Below are positions 20,785-29,203 of a stretch of DNA of 64,000 nt, in pieces. The translations under genes and the position numbers were made by a program. The stretch spans positions 3,824,703-3,888,702 of the forward strand of contig NZ_CM011002.1 in NCBI RefSeq assembly GCF_000158095.2. Direction: 5' to 3'. Below the pieces are notes generated by a model. That model was not told the origin of the DNA. It did no database searches and saw only the letters and a list, made by a program, of their open reading frames with translations. This DNA comes from Roseibium alexandrii DFL-11 (GTDB taxonomy: Bacteria; Pseudomonadota; Alphaproteobacteria; Rhizobiales; Stappiaceae). The stretch's first letter is position 1. Each line of letters opens with the position of its first letter.

Positions 20785-20820
20785 AATAAAAGAAACAGAT
20801 TCAAATATAGAATCTTATTA
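20785..20820. repeat. AT-rich hairpin with two GANTC sites beside hemE
   Basis: Nested inverted repeat: outer arms TAATAA(A)AGA / TCTTATTA with one bulged A, inner arms GATTC (20798-20802) and GAATC (20810-20814). The inner arms are themselves GANTC methylation motifs. It lies in the AT-rich end of the putative origin, just upstream of hemE. Confidence 0.55.
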
Positions 20821-20849
20821 GTTTTGAAATGTGGGAAAGGCGCGACCGT

Positions 20850-21878
20850 ATGAAGTCCAAAGACAGAGCCGTAATGCGGGTTCTCTCAGGAGAAAAGATC
20901 TGGCCACCCCCCATCTGGATGATGCGACAAGCTGGCCGCTATCTCCCCGAATACCGGGAAGTCAGAGCCAAGGCGAAAAACTTCCTCGATTTTTGTTACA
21001 CTCCGGATCTTGCAACAGAGGTCACTCTCCAGCCGATCCGCCGGTATGGCTTTGATGCAAGCATTTTGTTCTCGGACATCTTCGTCGTACCCGACGCCAT
21101 CGGATATCCGGTAAGGTTTGAAGAAGGCCGTGGACCGGTACTGGAACCTCTCTCAGCTGATTTGATCGATCGTCTTGAGCAGGACCGAGCCGAGGATCAT
21201 CTCAAACCGGTCATAGAGACGGTTTCGCGACTTCGGGCGGAGCTGCCAGAGGAAACTACTCTTCTCGGCTTTTGTGGGGCTTGCTGGACGGTTGCCTGTT
21301 ATTCGGTTGCCGGTCACACGACGCAGGATCAGGTGGCTGCCCGTGTTGGCGCTTACAAGGATCCGGATCTGATGCAGCGTTTCATTGATGAGTTGGTCAC
21401 AGCGTCGATCTCCTATCTGATCCGGCAGCTGGATGCGGGCGCTGATGCACTTCAAATCTTTGATACCTGGGCAGGTGTTCTGGATGATACCGGGTTTCAG
21501 CGGTGGTGTATTGAACCGACGCGCAAGATTGTTGACGGTGTGAAAGCAGCCCGGCCGGATGCCAAGATCATCGGTTTCCCGAAAGCCTCATCCGCTCGCA
21601 TGCAAGCCTACATCAAAGGCACTGGTGTAGATGCGGTTGGCTTCGACTGGACCGCACCGGACCATTTGGCTCTGGAGATCCAGAAACAGGTACCAATCCA
21701 GGGCAATCTGGATCCAATGCGCCTGGTCGCCGGCGGAAAGGCATTGGAAGACGGTGTTCAGCACATCCTGAAGACGTTTGACAAAGGACCGTTCATCTTC
21801 AATCTCGGCCATGGGGTGACGCCGGACGCGGATCCGGACAACGTTGCGCGGATGGTTGAGATGGTGAAACAGGGATAA
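20850..21878 (+). CDS. hemE: Uroporphyrinogen decarboxylase
   Basis: Decarboxylates uroporphyrinogen III to coproporphyrinogen III in haem synthesis. 342 residues from ATG 20850; the frame also has ATG at 20829, which lacks a ribosome site. The signature PPIWMMRQAGRYLPEYRE lies near the N-terminus and the second signature GFCGACWTVACY in the middle. First gene rightward of the putative origin. hemJ starts three bases after its stop, so the two haem genes are co-expressed. Confidence 0.95.
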   Translation: MKSKDRAVMRVLSGEKIWPPPIWMMRQAGRYLPEYREVRAKAKNFLDFCYTPDLATEVTLQPIRRYGFDASILFSDIFVVPDAIGYPVRFEEGRGPVLEPLSADLIDRLEQDRAEDHLKPVIETVSRLRAELPEETTLLGFCGACWTVACYSVAGHTTQDQVAARVGAYKDPDLMQRFIDELVTASISYLIRQLDAGADALQIFDTWAGVLDDTGFQRWCIEPTRKIVDGVKAARPDAKIIGFPKASSARMQAYIKGTGVDAVGFDWTAPDHLALEIQKQVPIQGNLDPMRLVAGGKALEDGVQHILKTFDKGPFIFNLGHGVTPDADPDNVARMVEMVKQG

Positions 21879-21881
21879 TCG

Positions 21882-22310
21882 ATGGACCTTTATCTCTGGG
21901 TGAAGTCCCTTCACGTCATTTCCATCATCGCTTGGATGGCCGGTTTGCTCTATCTGCCGCGGCTGTTCGTTTATCACGTGGACGCAGAGGTTGGCTCTGT
22001 CCAATCGGAAACGTTCAAGGTAATGGAACGGCGGCTGCTGAAAGCCATTATGACACCGGCCATGATTGCATCATGGGTGTTTGGTCTTTGGACCGCTTAC
22101 GAATTGAACGCCTGGAGCGACGGCTGGTTTCACGCCAAGCTTCTCCTTGTGTTCATCATGTCCGGGTTTCACGGACATCTGTCCAAATGCGTGAAGGCGT
22201 TTGCAGCCGATCAGAATACCCGGTCCACCCGCTATTTCCGGATGATCAATGAGATACCGACAGTGATCATGATTATCGTTGTCATTCTGGTGATTGTGAA
22301 ACCATTCTGA
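21882..22310 (+). CDS. hemJ: Protoporphyrinogen IX oxidase HemJ
   Basis: Oxidises protoporphyrinogen IX to protoporphyrin IX; HemJ replaces HemG/HemY in many alphaproteobacteria and cyanobacteria. 142 residues, four hydrophobic helices, inner membrane. The conserved His-containing first helix reads KSLHVISIIAWMAGLLYLPR, and a Lys-containing helix LLLVFIMSGFHGHLSKC follows. Coupled to hemE and ended by a terminator at 22336-22369. Confidence 0.92.
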   Translation: MDLYLWVKSLHVISIIAWMAGLLYLPRLFVYHVDAEVGSVQSETFKVMERRLLKAIMTPAMIASWVFGLWTAYELNAWSDGWFHAKLLLVFIMSGFHGHLSKCVKAFAADQNTRSTRYFRMINEIPTVIMIIVVILVIVKPF

Positions 22311-22335
22311 TTTCGGTCTGAAAAATGACGTTAAG

Positions 22336-22369
22336 AAAGGCGGCAATCGAACGGATGGCCGCCTTTTTT
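22336..22369 (+). terminator. Rho-independent terminator after hemJ
   Basis: Stem AAAGGCGGC (22336-22344) with GCCGCCTTT (22358-22366), then T to 22369. It separates hemEJ from rho. Confidence 0.88.
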
Positions 22370-22606
22370 GGGTGCGATGCAACAATGCCCAAAGAACCGG
22401 CAGATTTCCTGTCTTGCGCTCGCCGATAAAACAACGTATCTTCGAGCCACTTCAATTTGGTGACGCTGCGTAGCTTAATATCCCGCGTTCACCGGCAATC
22501 TGGACACAGCTAGACGTCTTTCAGATTTTTCCGGCCCTCCCATCTTCCTGGGTCCGGAACGACCTTCCAAACCAATATCCTTATCAACGTTAAGACCCCA
22601 AACTCG

Positions 22607-23872
22607 ATGCGGGAAATGAAACTCAAAGACCTAAAACAAAAAACACCGACCGAGCTCTTGCAAAAAGCGGAAGAGCTTGAAGTCGAAAACGCCAGCACCA
22701 TGCGCAAGCAGGAGCTGATGTTCGCAATCCTGAAGAACCTTGCTGCTCAAGACGTAGAGATCATCGGCGAAGGTGTTGTTGAAGTCCTGCAGGATGGTTT
22801 TGGCTTCCTGCGGTCGCCAGACGCCAATTACCTGCCGGGTCCAGACGACATCTATGTGTCTCCGTCTCAAATCCGGCGGTTCTCACTGCGGACAGGGGAT
22901 ACTGTCGAAGGCCAGATCCGGAGCCCGAAAGAGGGCGAACGGTATTTTGCGCTTTTGAAAGTCAACACGATCAATTTTGAAGACCCGGACAAGGCCCGGC
23001 ACAAGGTTCACTTTGACAACCTGACGCCGCTGTATCCGGATGAAAAGTTCAAGATGGAGATCGAAGATCCGACGATTAAGGATCTGTCCTCCAGGGTGAT
23101 CGATCTGGTTGCTCCGCTTGGTAAGGGCCAGCGTGCATTGATCACGGCGCCGCCGCGGACTGGTAAGACCGTCTTCCTGCAGAATATTGCAAAGTCGATC
23201 ACCAACAATCATCCTGAATGCTATTTGATCGTTCTTTTGATCGATGAGCGTCCGGAAGAGGTGACGGACATGCAACGGACGGTCGACGGCGAAGTGGTCT
23301 CGTCCACATTTGACGAACCGGCCTCCCGCCACGTTCAGGTCGCCGAAATGGTGATCGAGAAGGCAAAGCGTCTCACTGAACATGGCCGTGACGTTGTTAT
23401 CCTGCTGGATTCCATCACTCGCCTTGGCCGCGCCTACAACACGGTTGTGCCGTCTTCCGGTAAGGTTCTGACCGGTGGTGTTGATGCCAATGCGCTGCAA
23501 CGTCCAAAACGCTTCTTTGGTGCGGCTCGTAACATCGAAGAGGGTGGCTCGCTCACCATCATAGCCACGGCGCTGATCGATACCGGCAGTCGGATGGATG
23601 AAGTTATCTTCGAAGAGTTCAAGGGAACGGGTAACTCCGAAATCATCCTTGATCGCAAAATCTCCGACAAGCGTGTTTATCCTGCGATTGATATTCAGCG
23701 GTCCGGTACACGTAAGGAAGAACTGCTGGTTCCACCGGAGCGTCTCAAGAAGACATTCGTTCTGCGCCGGATCCTCAATCCGATGGGAACGGTGGACGCG
23801 GTCGAATTCCTACTCGACAAGCTGAAGCAGACAAAGTCGAACGACGACTTCTTCGACAGCATGAACACCTGA
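22607..23872 (+). CDS. rho: Transcription termination factor Rho
   Basis: Hexameric RNA helicase that ends transcription at Rho-dependent sites. 421 residues. The N-terminal helical domain begins [14 protein letters not shown], as usual for alphaproteobacterial Rho; the RNA-binding cold-shock-like domain includes [30 protein letters not shown]. The ATPase P-loop APPRTGKT is at about 181-188, with the Q-loop/R-loop region [22 protein letters not shown]. About 300 bp separate it from hemJ; that gap ends in the hemJ terminator on one side and presumably holds the rho promoter. Confidence 0.97.
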   Translation: MREMKLKDLKQKTPTELLQKAEELEVENASTMRKQELMFAILKNLAAQDVEIIGEGVVEVLQDGFGFLRSPDANYLPGPDDIYVSPSQIRRFSLRTGDTVEGQIRSPKEGERYFALLKVNTINFEDPDKARHKVHFDNLTPLYPDEKFKMEIEDPTIKDLSSRVIDLVAPLGKGQRALITAPPRTGKTVFLQNIAKSITNNHPECYLIVLLIDERPEEVTDMQRTVDGEVVSSTFDEPASRHVQVAEMVIEKAKRLTEHGRDVVILLDSITRLGRAYNTVVPSSGKVLTGGVDANALQRPKRFFGAARNIEEGGSLTIIATALIDTGSRMDEVIFEEFKGTGNSEIILDRKISDKRVYPAIDIQRSGTRKEELLVPPERLKKTFVLRRILNPMGTVDAVEFLLDKLKQTKSNDDFFDSMNT

Positions 23873-23904
23873 TCGTTTCATCCAACGATCATTGTTACCG
23901 GTGG

Positions 23905-23940
23905 AGGCGTGATCCAGATTGGGTCACGCCTTTACCTTTT
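23905..23940 (+). terminator. Weak terminator-like hairpin after rho
   Basis: Stem AGGCGTGA (23905-23912) with TCACGCCT (23924-23931), followed by a broken T run. Less convincing than the other terminators because the T tract is interrupted. Confidence 0.5.
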
Positions 23941-23950
23941 GTTAAGACCT

Positions 23951-23964
23951 GTTTCACGTGAATC
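23951..23964 (+). promoter_or_regulatory. parS: parS site 1
   Basis: GTTTCACGTGAATC, one base from the universal ParB palindrome GTTTCACGTGAAAC. The substitution creates GAATC, a GANTC site. It lies 25 bp before the GNAT start, between rho and that gene. Confidence 0.85.
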
Positions 23965-23988
23965 CAGTTTTAGATTCGGACCCGTTTT

Positions 23989-24561
23989 ATGACCCAAGAC
24001 ATTCTCCTGGAAACGGAGCGGTTAATCTGCCGCAGTTGGCAGGATGCCGATCTCGAACCATTTGCCCAAATGTGCGCTGACCCTGAGGTCATGCGGTATT
24101 TTCCCGAGCCGCTCACCTACGATCAAACCACCGCTTTGATTGATAAGGCGAAGGCAAAGCAAGAACAGGATGGCTTTTGTTTCGTGCCAGTGGAAACCAA
24201 AGAGACATCGGAGTTTCTTGGGTTTGTCGGCTTGAGTATTCCCGCATACCCCAAGCCGCTTCCATTTGATCCATGCGTGGAAATTGGCTGGCGTTTGAAG
24301 CGTTCAGCCTGGGGAAAGGGTTACGCAAGTGAAGCCGCATTAGCTTGGCTTCGATTCGGTTTTGAAACCATAGGTCTTGACGAAATTGTTTCTTTCACCT
24401 CAGAAACGAACATTCCTTCTCAAAAGGTTATGGCGCGTGTCGGTATGGGTCGGGATCCGGCAGATGACTTTCTCCACCCGATGCTTTCAGATACCGATGT
24501 GCTTGCACTCCATGTTTTGTACCGTCTAGACCGCGAGACTTGGGCTAGCCGTCGGATGTGA
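23989..24561 (+). CDS. GNAT-family N-acetyltransferase (RimJ/RimL type)
   Basis: 190 residues. TERLICRSWQDADLEPFAQM opens the fold, the acetyl-CoA-binding loop is RSAWGKGYASEAALAWL, and SFTSETNIPSQKVMARVGM closes it. Substrate unknown. It sits between rho and mnmE, flanked by parS sites on both sides, and is not an obvious part of either transcription unit. Confidence 0.85.
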   Translation: MTQDILLETERLICRSWQDADLEPFAQMCADPEVMRYFPEPLTYDQTTALIDKAKAKQEQDGFCFVPVETKETSEFLGFVGLSIPAYPKPLPFDPCVEIGWRLKRSAWGKGYASEAALAWLRFGFETIGLDEIVSFTSETNIPSQKVMARVGMGRDPADDFLHPMLSDTDVLALHVLYRLDRETWASRRM

Positions 24562-24596
24562 CCAATGCAGTTGAGCCGGAACTTTTGTGCTTCAGA

Positions 24597-24610
24597 GATT
24601 CACGTGAAAC
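24597..24610 (-). promoter_or_regulatory. parS: parS site 2
   Basis: GATTCACGTGAAAC, the inverse orientation of site 1; the variant half-site contains GATTC (GANTC). Confidence 0.85.
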
Positions 24611-24673
24611 ACACATCCACAGGGTGGGGCGGCTTTTCAGAAACTTGATACCGGAATTGACGATCCGAAAATT

Positions 24674-24687
24674 GTTTCACGTGAATC
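24674..24687 (+). promoter_or_regulatory. parS: parS site 3
   Basis: GTTTCACGTGAATC, identical to site 1, with GAATC in the right half. Confidence 0.85.
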
Positions 24688-24805
24688 CGAACTGAATCGG
24701 GTACGGATTGTTTTTTGGATAAGGCTCCGTAGTTGGGAAGACTGTGATGAGAGCCTCATAATCCCTGTCCTGAGTTGGTCATCTGTGTGACAGACATAGC
24801 CGCTT

Positions 24806-24819
24806 GATTCACGTGAAAC
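24806..24819 (-). promoter_or_regulatory. parS: parS site 4
   Basis: GATTCACGTGAAAC, identical to site 2, with GATTC in the left half. Confidence 0.85.
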
Positions 24820-25000
24820 AGAAAAGTCTATCTATCGTTCTCACGACCTAGTTTGATTCGGCTGTGCAACGTCTCTCTGTTCCAAATCTGGAGAGTTGAT
24901 AAAACTGAGTTCCGATCAGGAACCAGGGCCACGACCATCTTTCGAACGCACGTGCTTCTTGTTAAAGAGGCAGCAGAATACCTCTGAAACGGAAAGTATT

Positions 25001-26350
25001 ATGGCTGACACGATCTATGCGTTGTCGAGTGGTGCAGTGCCTTCGGGGGTCGCTGTAATCCGCGTCTCCGGTCCTGAAGCCAGAACCGCTACAGTGGCGC
25101 TGTGCGGTAGGATACCCGCGCCACGAAAGACCATGCTTTCCAGGCTTCGCGATCCGGCTTCCCAAGAGATCATTGATCAGGCGTTGGTCCTTTTCTTTGA
25201 GGGGCCTGCAAGTTTCACCGGTGAAGATGTTGTCGAGTTTCAGTGCCATGGCGGCCGCGCTGTCGTTGCTGCGATGCTTCGCATATTGGGCGAATTTCCA
25301 AACTGCCGCCCCGCCGAGCCCGGTGAGTTTACCCGCCGGGCCTTTGACCGGGGCCGGATGGATCTGACCGAGGTGGAGGGGCTCGCGGATCTGATTGCCG
25401 CTGAAACAGAAAGCCAGCGGAAACAGGCTGTCCGCCAAATGGGTGGCGCCCTTGGATCGCTTTATGAAGACTGGCGTAAGCGTCTCATACACATGCGGGC
25501 GATGATCGAAGCTGATTTCGATTTCGCCGATGAGGAGGATGTCCCCGGCAGTGTCGCGGATGAAGTCTGGAAAGAGGCCGCCACACTTCAAAGCGAAGTT
25601 ACCCGTCACCTTGAACAATCCAGAAGCGGCGAGCGTTTGCGATCCGGCTTGCAAGTGGTTTTGATGGGGGCTCCCAACGCAGGCAAGTCGAGCTTGCTGA
25701 ATGCGATCGCCGGCCGGGATGTGGCCATCGTCACCGAGGAAGCGGGAACGACCAGGGATGTGATCGAGGTGCATCTTGATCTTGGCGGGTATCCGGTCAC
25801 CCTTGTGGACACCGCAGGCCTTCGGGAGACAGATGGTATTGTCGAGCGGGAAGGCATTCGCCGTGCAGAAGAGCGTGGACGTCAGGCGGACCTCGTTCTT
25901 TGGGCTGTTGAACCCGGTGGTGTTGAACCCGATCACCCGCAGGCAGGTCTTCCGGAGGATGTCGCCGACCGGGTTCCTGTCTGGACGGTGCGGACAAAGG
26001 CCGATCTTGAGACTCTTCCGGAACAAGACTCTTCCGGAATAACCGAGAAAATTCCTGCATCAAGCAAGTCCGATGAGGGAATGAAGGGTCTGTTTGATGC
26101 CCTGACACGTTTTGCAGAGGAAACGATTTCTGTTGGCGAGGCACCCCTGGCAACACGGGCAAGGCACCGCCATTACCTGAACGACTGTCTGTCTGGCCTG
26201 GGTCAGGCCGTATCCTCAGATCATTTGCCAACAGAACTCAGGGCCGAAGATCTGCGGCGGGCTGCGGACAGCCTGGGCCGGATCACGGGTCGGATTGATG
26301 TCGAGGATCTTCTCGATGTGATCTTTCGGGATTTCTGTATCGGGAAGTAG
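25001..26350 (+). CDS. mnmE: tRNA modification GTPase MnmE (TrmE)
   Basis: With MnmG installs the aminomethyl-type group on wobble uridine 34 of certain tRNAs. 449 residues from ATG 25001, chosen because MADTIYALSSGAVPSGVAVIRVSG is the family N-terminus. It binds a folate derivative through its N-terminal domain. The G domain has P-loop GAPNAGKSS near 223, switch EEAGTTRD and DTAGLRE. The C-terminus ends in the universal FCIGK, whose Cys is catalytic. Two parS sites separate it from mnmG. Confidence 0.95.
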   Translation: MADTIYALSSGAVPSGVAVIRVSGPEARTATVALCGRIPAPRKTMLSRLRDPASQEIIDQALVLFFEGPASFTGEDVVEFQCHGGRAVVAAMLRILGEFPNCRPAEPGEFTRRAFDRGRMDLTEVEGLADLIAAETESQRKQAVRQMGGALGSLYEDWRKRLIHMRAMIEADFDFADEEDVPGSVADEVWKEAATLQSEVTRHLEQSRSGERLRSGLQVVLMGAPNAGKSSLLNAIAGRDVAIVTEEAGTTRDVIEVHLDLGGYPVTLVDTAGLRETDGIVEREGIRRAEERGRQADLVLWAVEPGGVEPDHPQAGLPEDVADRVPVWTVRTKADLETLPEQDSSGITEKIPASSKSDEGMKGLFDALTRFAEETISVGEAPLATRARHRHYLNDCLSGLGQAVSSDHLPTELRAEDLRRAADSLGRITGRIDVEDLLDVIFRDFCIGK

Positions 26351-26353
26351 ATT

Positions 26354-26367
26354 GTTTCACGTGAATC
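26354..26367 (+). promoter_or_regulatory. parS: parS site 5
   Basis: GTTTCACGTGAATC, three bases after the mnmE stop codon; contains GAATC. Confidence 0.85.
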
Positions 26368-26406
26368 AATTCAGGGAAAGACTGGATCGGTTCAGAACCG
26401 GAATAT

Positions 26407-26420
26407 GTTTCACGTGAATC
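26407..26420 (+). promoter_or_regulatory. parS: parS site 6
   Basis: GTTTCACGTGAATC, in the same orientation as site 5 and 53 bp from it; contains GAATC. Both sit in the mnmE-mnmG gap, which otherwise shows nothing. Confidence 0.85.
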
Positions 26421-26644
26421 ATGTCCGCTTTTTGAAGCGTGGAGCGACCCTAGCTTCAGCATGGCTGCCTCCCAGTGTCGAAATCTCTTTTGACCTAAGG
26501 GGTAGGTCCGGCGTATAAAGGCGGCAACAAGACCGGCTTTTGCTGTGTCTGACACTCCGGCTCAGATCCGGATATGATCCCGAAATCAGAATGTGAATGG
26601 CCGGGCGCGCGGCAAAAAGAGCGACCCGGACAAGCGGTGAGACT

Positions 26645-28528
26645 ATGAACGATCAGGTTCTATCGTTTGATGTTGTGGTAATTGGCGGCGGCCATGCCGG
26701 CTGCGAAGCAGCAGCTGCCTCGGCTCGCATGGGCGCTAAGACTGCGCTTGTAACGCACAAGTTCGAGACCATTGGCGTGATGTCCTGTAACCCGGCGATC
26801 GGAGGATTGGGGAAGGGCCATCTCGTTCGTGAGATCGATGCACTCGACGGCCTTATGGGACGCGTCGCTGATCAGGGCGGTATTCAGTTCCGAATGCTCA
26901 ACCGCCGCAAAGGTCCAGCCGTCCGTGGTCCGAGAGCGCAAGCGGACCGGAAACTGTACAGGGAAGCAATGCAGCGTGAGATCGCCGCTGTAGAAAATCT
27001 CACCGTTGTGGAGGGCGAAGCTGAGCAGCTCCGGTTCTCTGGTGCAGATGCGAGATCCGTGACAGGCATCGTTCTTGCGTCTGGTCAGGTAATTGACTGC
27101 GGCGCGGTGGTTTTGACAAGCGGGACATTCCTGCGCGGGCTGATCCATATCGGCGACAGAAAGATCCCGGCTGGGCGGTCTGGTGAGGCGCCCGCAATGG
27201 GGCTGTCTCACTCGCTGGAACAGATTGGTTTTGACCTTGGCCGTTTGAAAACGGGTACGCCTGCGCGACTGGATGGCCGGACAATTCACTGGGATCGGCT
27301 GGAAGAGCAGCCGGGCGACGAAGAACCGATCCCGTTCTCTACGCTGACCGACAAGATTTCGATCCCTCAGATCCCGTGTCACATCACGCGGACGACGCCG
27401 GAAACACATCAGATAATCCGGGACAATCTTGATCGCTCTGCAATGTATTCCGGTGAGATCAAGGGCCGCGGTCCTCGCTATTGCCCATCCATTGAAGACA
27501 AAATCGTCCGCTTCGGCGATCGGGATGGCCACCAGATTTTCCTGGAGCCTGAGGGTCTCGATGATCACACGGTTTATCCAAACGGGATTTCCACCTCGTT
27601 GCCGGAAGATGCGCAGATTGCCTTCTTGCGGACTATCCCAGGGCTAGAGAACGTTGAGGTCATTCAGCCGGGATATGCCATCGAGTATGACCACGTCGAC
27701 CCGCGCGAATTGCGGGCAACCCTGGAAGCCAAACGGTGTGCGGGTCTTTACCTCGCAGGTCAGATCAATGGAACGACCGGCTATGAAGAGGCGGGTGCTC
27801 AAGGTCTTGTGGCTGGTTTGAATGCCGCGTTGAAGGTCGCGGACAAGGCGCCGTTTATCGTTGACCGGTCCCAAGGCTATATCGGCGTTATGATCGATGA
27901 TCTCATCACCCGCGGAATCACAGAACCCTATCGCATGTTTACCTCACGGGCGGAGTATAGGTTGTCGCTCAGAGCAGACAATGCGGATCAACGTTTGACG
28001 CCTCTTGGAATTGAGATCGGCTGCGTGTCTGATGACCGCCGTGCCGCCTATGAAGCGAAGATGGAAAAGATCTTGGCTGCGCGCGATTTGCTGCAGAGCC
28101 TGACGGTGACCCCGAACGAAGCGACAAAAAAGGGGTTGCCTGTCAATCAGGATGGCGTCCGCCGTTCCGCCTTCGATCTGTTATCCTATCCGAAAGTCAC
28201 GTTTGATGGGCTGCAAATGGTTTGGCCGGAGCTCGGGCATATGGATCCTGCAGTTGTCGAGCAGGTTACAACGGATGCTCTTTATGCTGTTTACCTAGAG
28301 CGGCAGACGGCCGACATCGAAGCCTTGAAGCGCGATGAGGCTTTGGGAATCCCCGATGATTTCGATTACGAAGCGATTGTCGGGTTGTCCAATGAAGTCA
28401 AACAAAAGCTCGCGGACATTCGGCCTGCGACATTGGGGCAGGCGTCGCGCATGGATGGGATGACCCCTGCAGCTCTGACACTGATCCTCTCCCATTTGAA
28501 ACGTCAGTCTCAGCGCGGGGCGGCCTGA
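26645..28528 (+). CDS. mnmG: tRNA uridine-34 modification enzyme MnmG (GidA)
   Basis: FAD-dependent partner of MnmE in tRNA wobble-uridine modification. 627 residues from ATG 26645, which gives [19 protein letters not shown]; the 16 upstream codons are not family-like. FAD site [10 protein letters not shown] is near residues 13-22. GidA signatures are [13 protein letters not shown] and [17 protein letters not shown]-terminal helical domain that contacts MnmE follows. Its TGA overlaps the rsmG ATG by one base (TGATG). Confidence 0.96.
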   Translation: MNDQVLSFDVVVIGGGHAGCEAAAASARMGAKTALVTHKFETIGVMSCNPAIGGLGKGHLVREIDALDGLMGRVADQGGIQFRMLNRRKGPAVRGPRAQADRKLYREAMQREIAAVENLTVVEGEAEQLRFSGADARSVTGIVLASGQVIDCGAVVLTSGTFLRGLIHIGDRKIPAGRSGEAPAMGLSHSLEQIGFDLGRLKTGTPARLDGRTIHWDRLEEQPGDEEPIPFSTLTDKISIPQIPCHITRTTPETHQIIRDNLDRSAMYSGEIKGRGPRYCPSIEDKIVRFGDRDGHQIFLEPEGLDDHTVYPNGISTSLPEDAQIAFLRTIPGLENVEVIQPGYAIEYDHVDPRELRATLEAKRCAGLYLAGQINGTTGYEEAGAQGLVAGLNAALKVADKAPFIVDRSQGYIGVMIDDLITRGITEPYRMFTSRAEYRLSLRADNADQRLTPLGIEIGCVSDDRRAAYEAKMEKILAARDLLQSLTVTPNEATKKGLPVNQDGVRRSAFDLLSYPKVTFDGLQMVWPELGHMDPAVVEQVTTDALYAVYLERQTADIEALKRDEALGIPDDFDYEAIVGLSNEVKQKLADIRPATLGQASRMDGMTPAALTLILSHLKRQSQRGAA

Positions 28529-29184
28529 TGGGGCGCCCGGTGGTGTTGAATGGTTCTGGAGATGCTGTGTATAAGTTTGGGGATGTTTCACGTGAAACGT
28601 TGGATCGTCTCCAGATTTATGTGGATCTGGTTTTGAAGTGGCAACCCGCACAAAACCTCATTGCTCCGTCTACAATTCCGGATATCTGGACCCGCCATGT
28701 AGCGGATAGCCTGCAAACGCAGTGGAGTTATCCAGAGGCGAAGGTCTGGGTGGATATCGGAAGCGGCGGTGGGTTCCCGGGCGTTGTGACGGCGATCCTT
28801 CTGGCAGACGAGCCGGATGCCCATGTCCACATGATCGAGAGCAATCAGCGGAAGGCGGCGTTCCTTCGGACGGCTTTGAGAGAGACCGGATCGAAAGGGA
28901 CTGTCCACGCGGGCCGGATCGAATCGGTTGCGGAAGGGTGGAGCCATGGCCCGGTGGATGCTGTTTCTGCCCGAGCCTTGGCCTCTTTGAATCTGCTTTT
29001 TGATCTTGCCGAGCCGTTTACGGCACAGGGGTCAAAGGCCGTTTTCCACAAAGGCCAGGATTTTCGTCGGGAACTCGATGAAGTGTCTGACTCTTGGCAG
29101 TTCGATCTGGTAGAAAAGGAAAGTGTTGTTGATCCTTTGAGCCGGATGCTCCTCTTTTCAAATATATCAGCCCGGTCAAAGTAG
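28528..29184 (+). CDS. rsmG: 16S rRNA G527 methyltransferase RsmG (GidB)
   Basis: Methylates N7 of G527 in 16S rRNA; loss confers low-level streptomycin resistance in other bacteria. 218 residues. The SAM-binding motif VDIGSGGGFPGV is at about 74-85, with the conserved AENLIAPS-like QNLIAPSTIPDIWTRHVADSL upstream and SARALASLNLL downstream. The segment DVSRETLDRL near residue 20 is encoded across a perfect parS site. Coupled to mnmG by a one-base overlap; parA follows after about 20 bp. Confidence 0.95.
   Translation: MGRPVVLNGSGDAVYKFGDVSRETLDRLQIYVDLVLKWQPAQNLIAPSTIPDIWTRHVADSLQTQWSYPEAKVWVDIGSGGGFPGVVTAILLADEPDAHVHMIESNQRKAAFLRTALRETGSKGTVHAGRIESVAEGWSHGPVDAVSARALASLNLLFDLAEPFTAQGSKAVFHKGQDFRRELDEVSDSWQFDLVEKESVVDPLSRMLLFSNISARSK
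28585..28598. promoter_or_regulatory. parS: parS site 7 (perfect, inside rsmG)
   Basis: GTTTCACGTGAAAC, the exact 14-bp palindrome, embedded in the rsmG coding sequence, where its bases spell Val-Ser-Arg-Glu-Thr. It is the only site of the seven without GANTC. Confidence 0.9.
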
Positions 29185-29203
29185 CCTGGAAGGTGTGGTG
29201 GTA

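Larger units (their letters stand above)
20425..20849. other. oriC: Putative chromosomal origin of replication (oriC)
   Basis: Gap of 425 bp between divergent ppsR and hemE, the origin location known in Caulobacter and rhizobia. DnaA-box-like 9-mers: TGATCCACA (20564-20572, minus strand) and TCATCCACA (20750-20758, minus strand), each one mismatch from TTATCCACA. Weaker ones with two mismatches: 20600-20608, 20675-20683, 20772-20780. Two CtrA-like TTAA-N7-TAAA motifs lie at 20513-20527 and 20622-20636. GANTC sites occur at 20680, 20798 and 20810. An AT-rich segment at about 20781-20830 next to hemE could be the unwinding element. Transcription diverges from the gap on both sides. Confidence 0.8.
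24562..25000. other. parS-rich intergenic region before mnmE
   Basis: 439 bp with no credible gene. It contains three parS sites (24597, 24674, 24806) and further GANTC motifs at 24694 and 24855. The frame of mnmE stays open from 24896, but that extension lacks family similarity. The length, unusual within this compact block, fits a dedicated centromere region. Confidence 0.7.

Noticed and set aside
24962..26026. 354-residue open frame on the minus strand opposite mnmE
   Set aside because: Antisense shadow of the MnmE gene, without a ribosome site or motif.
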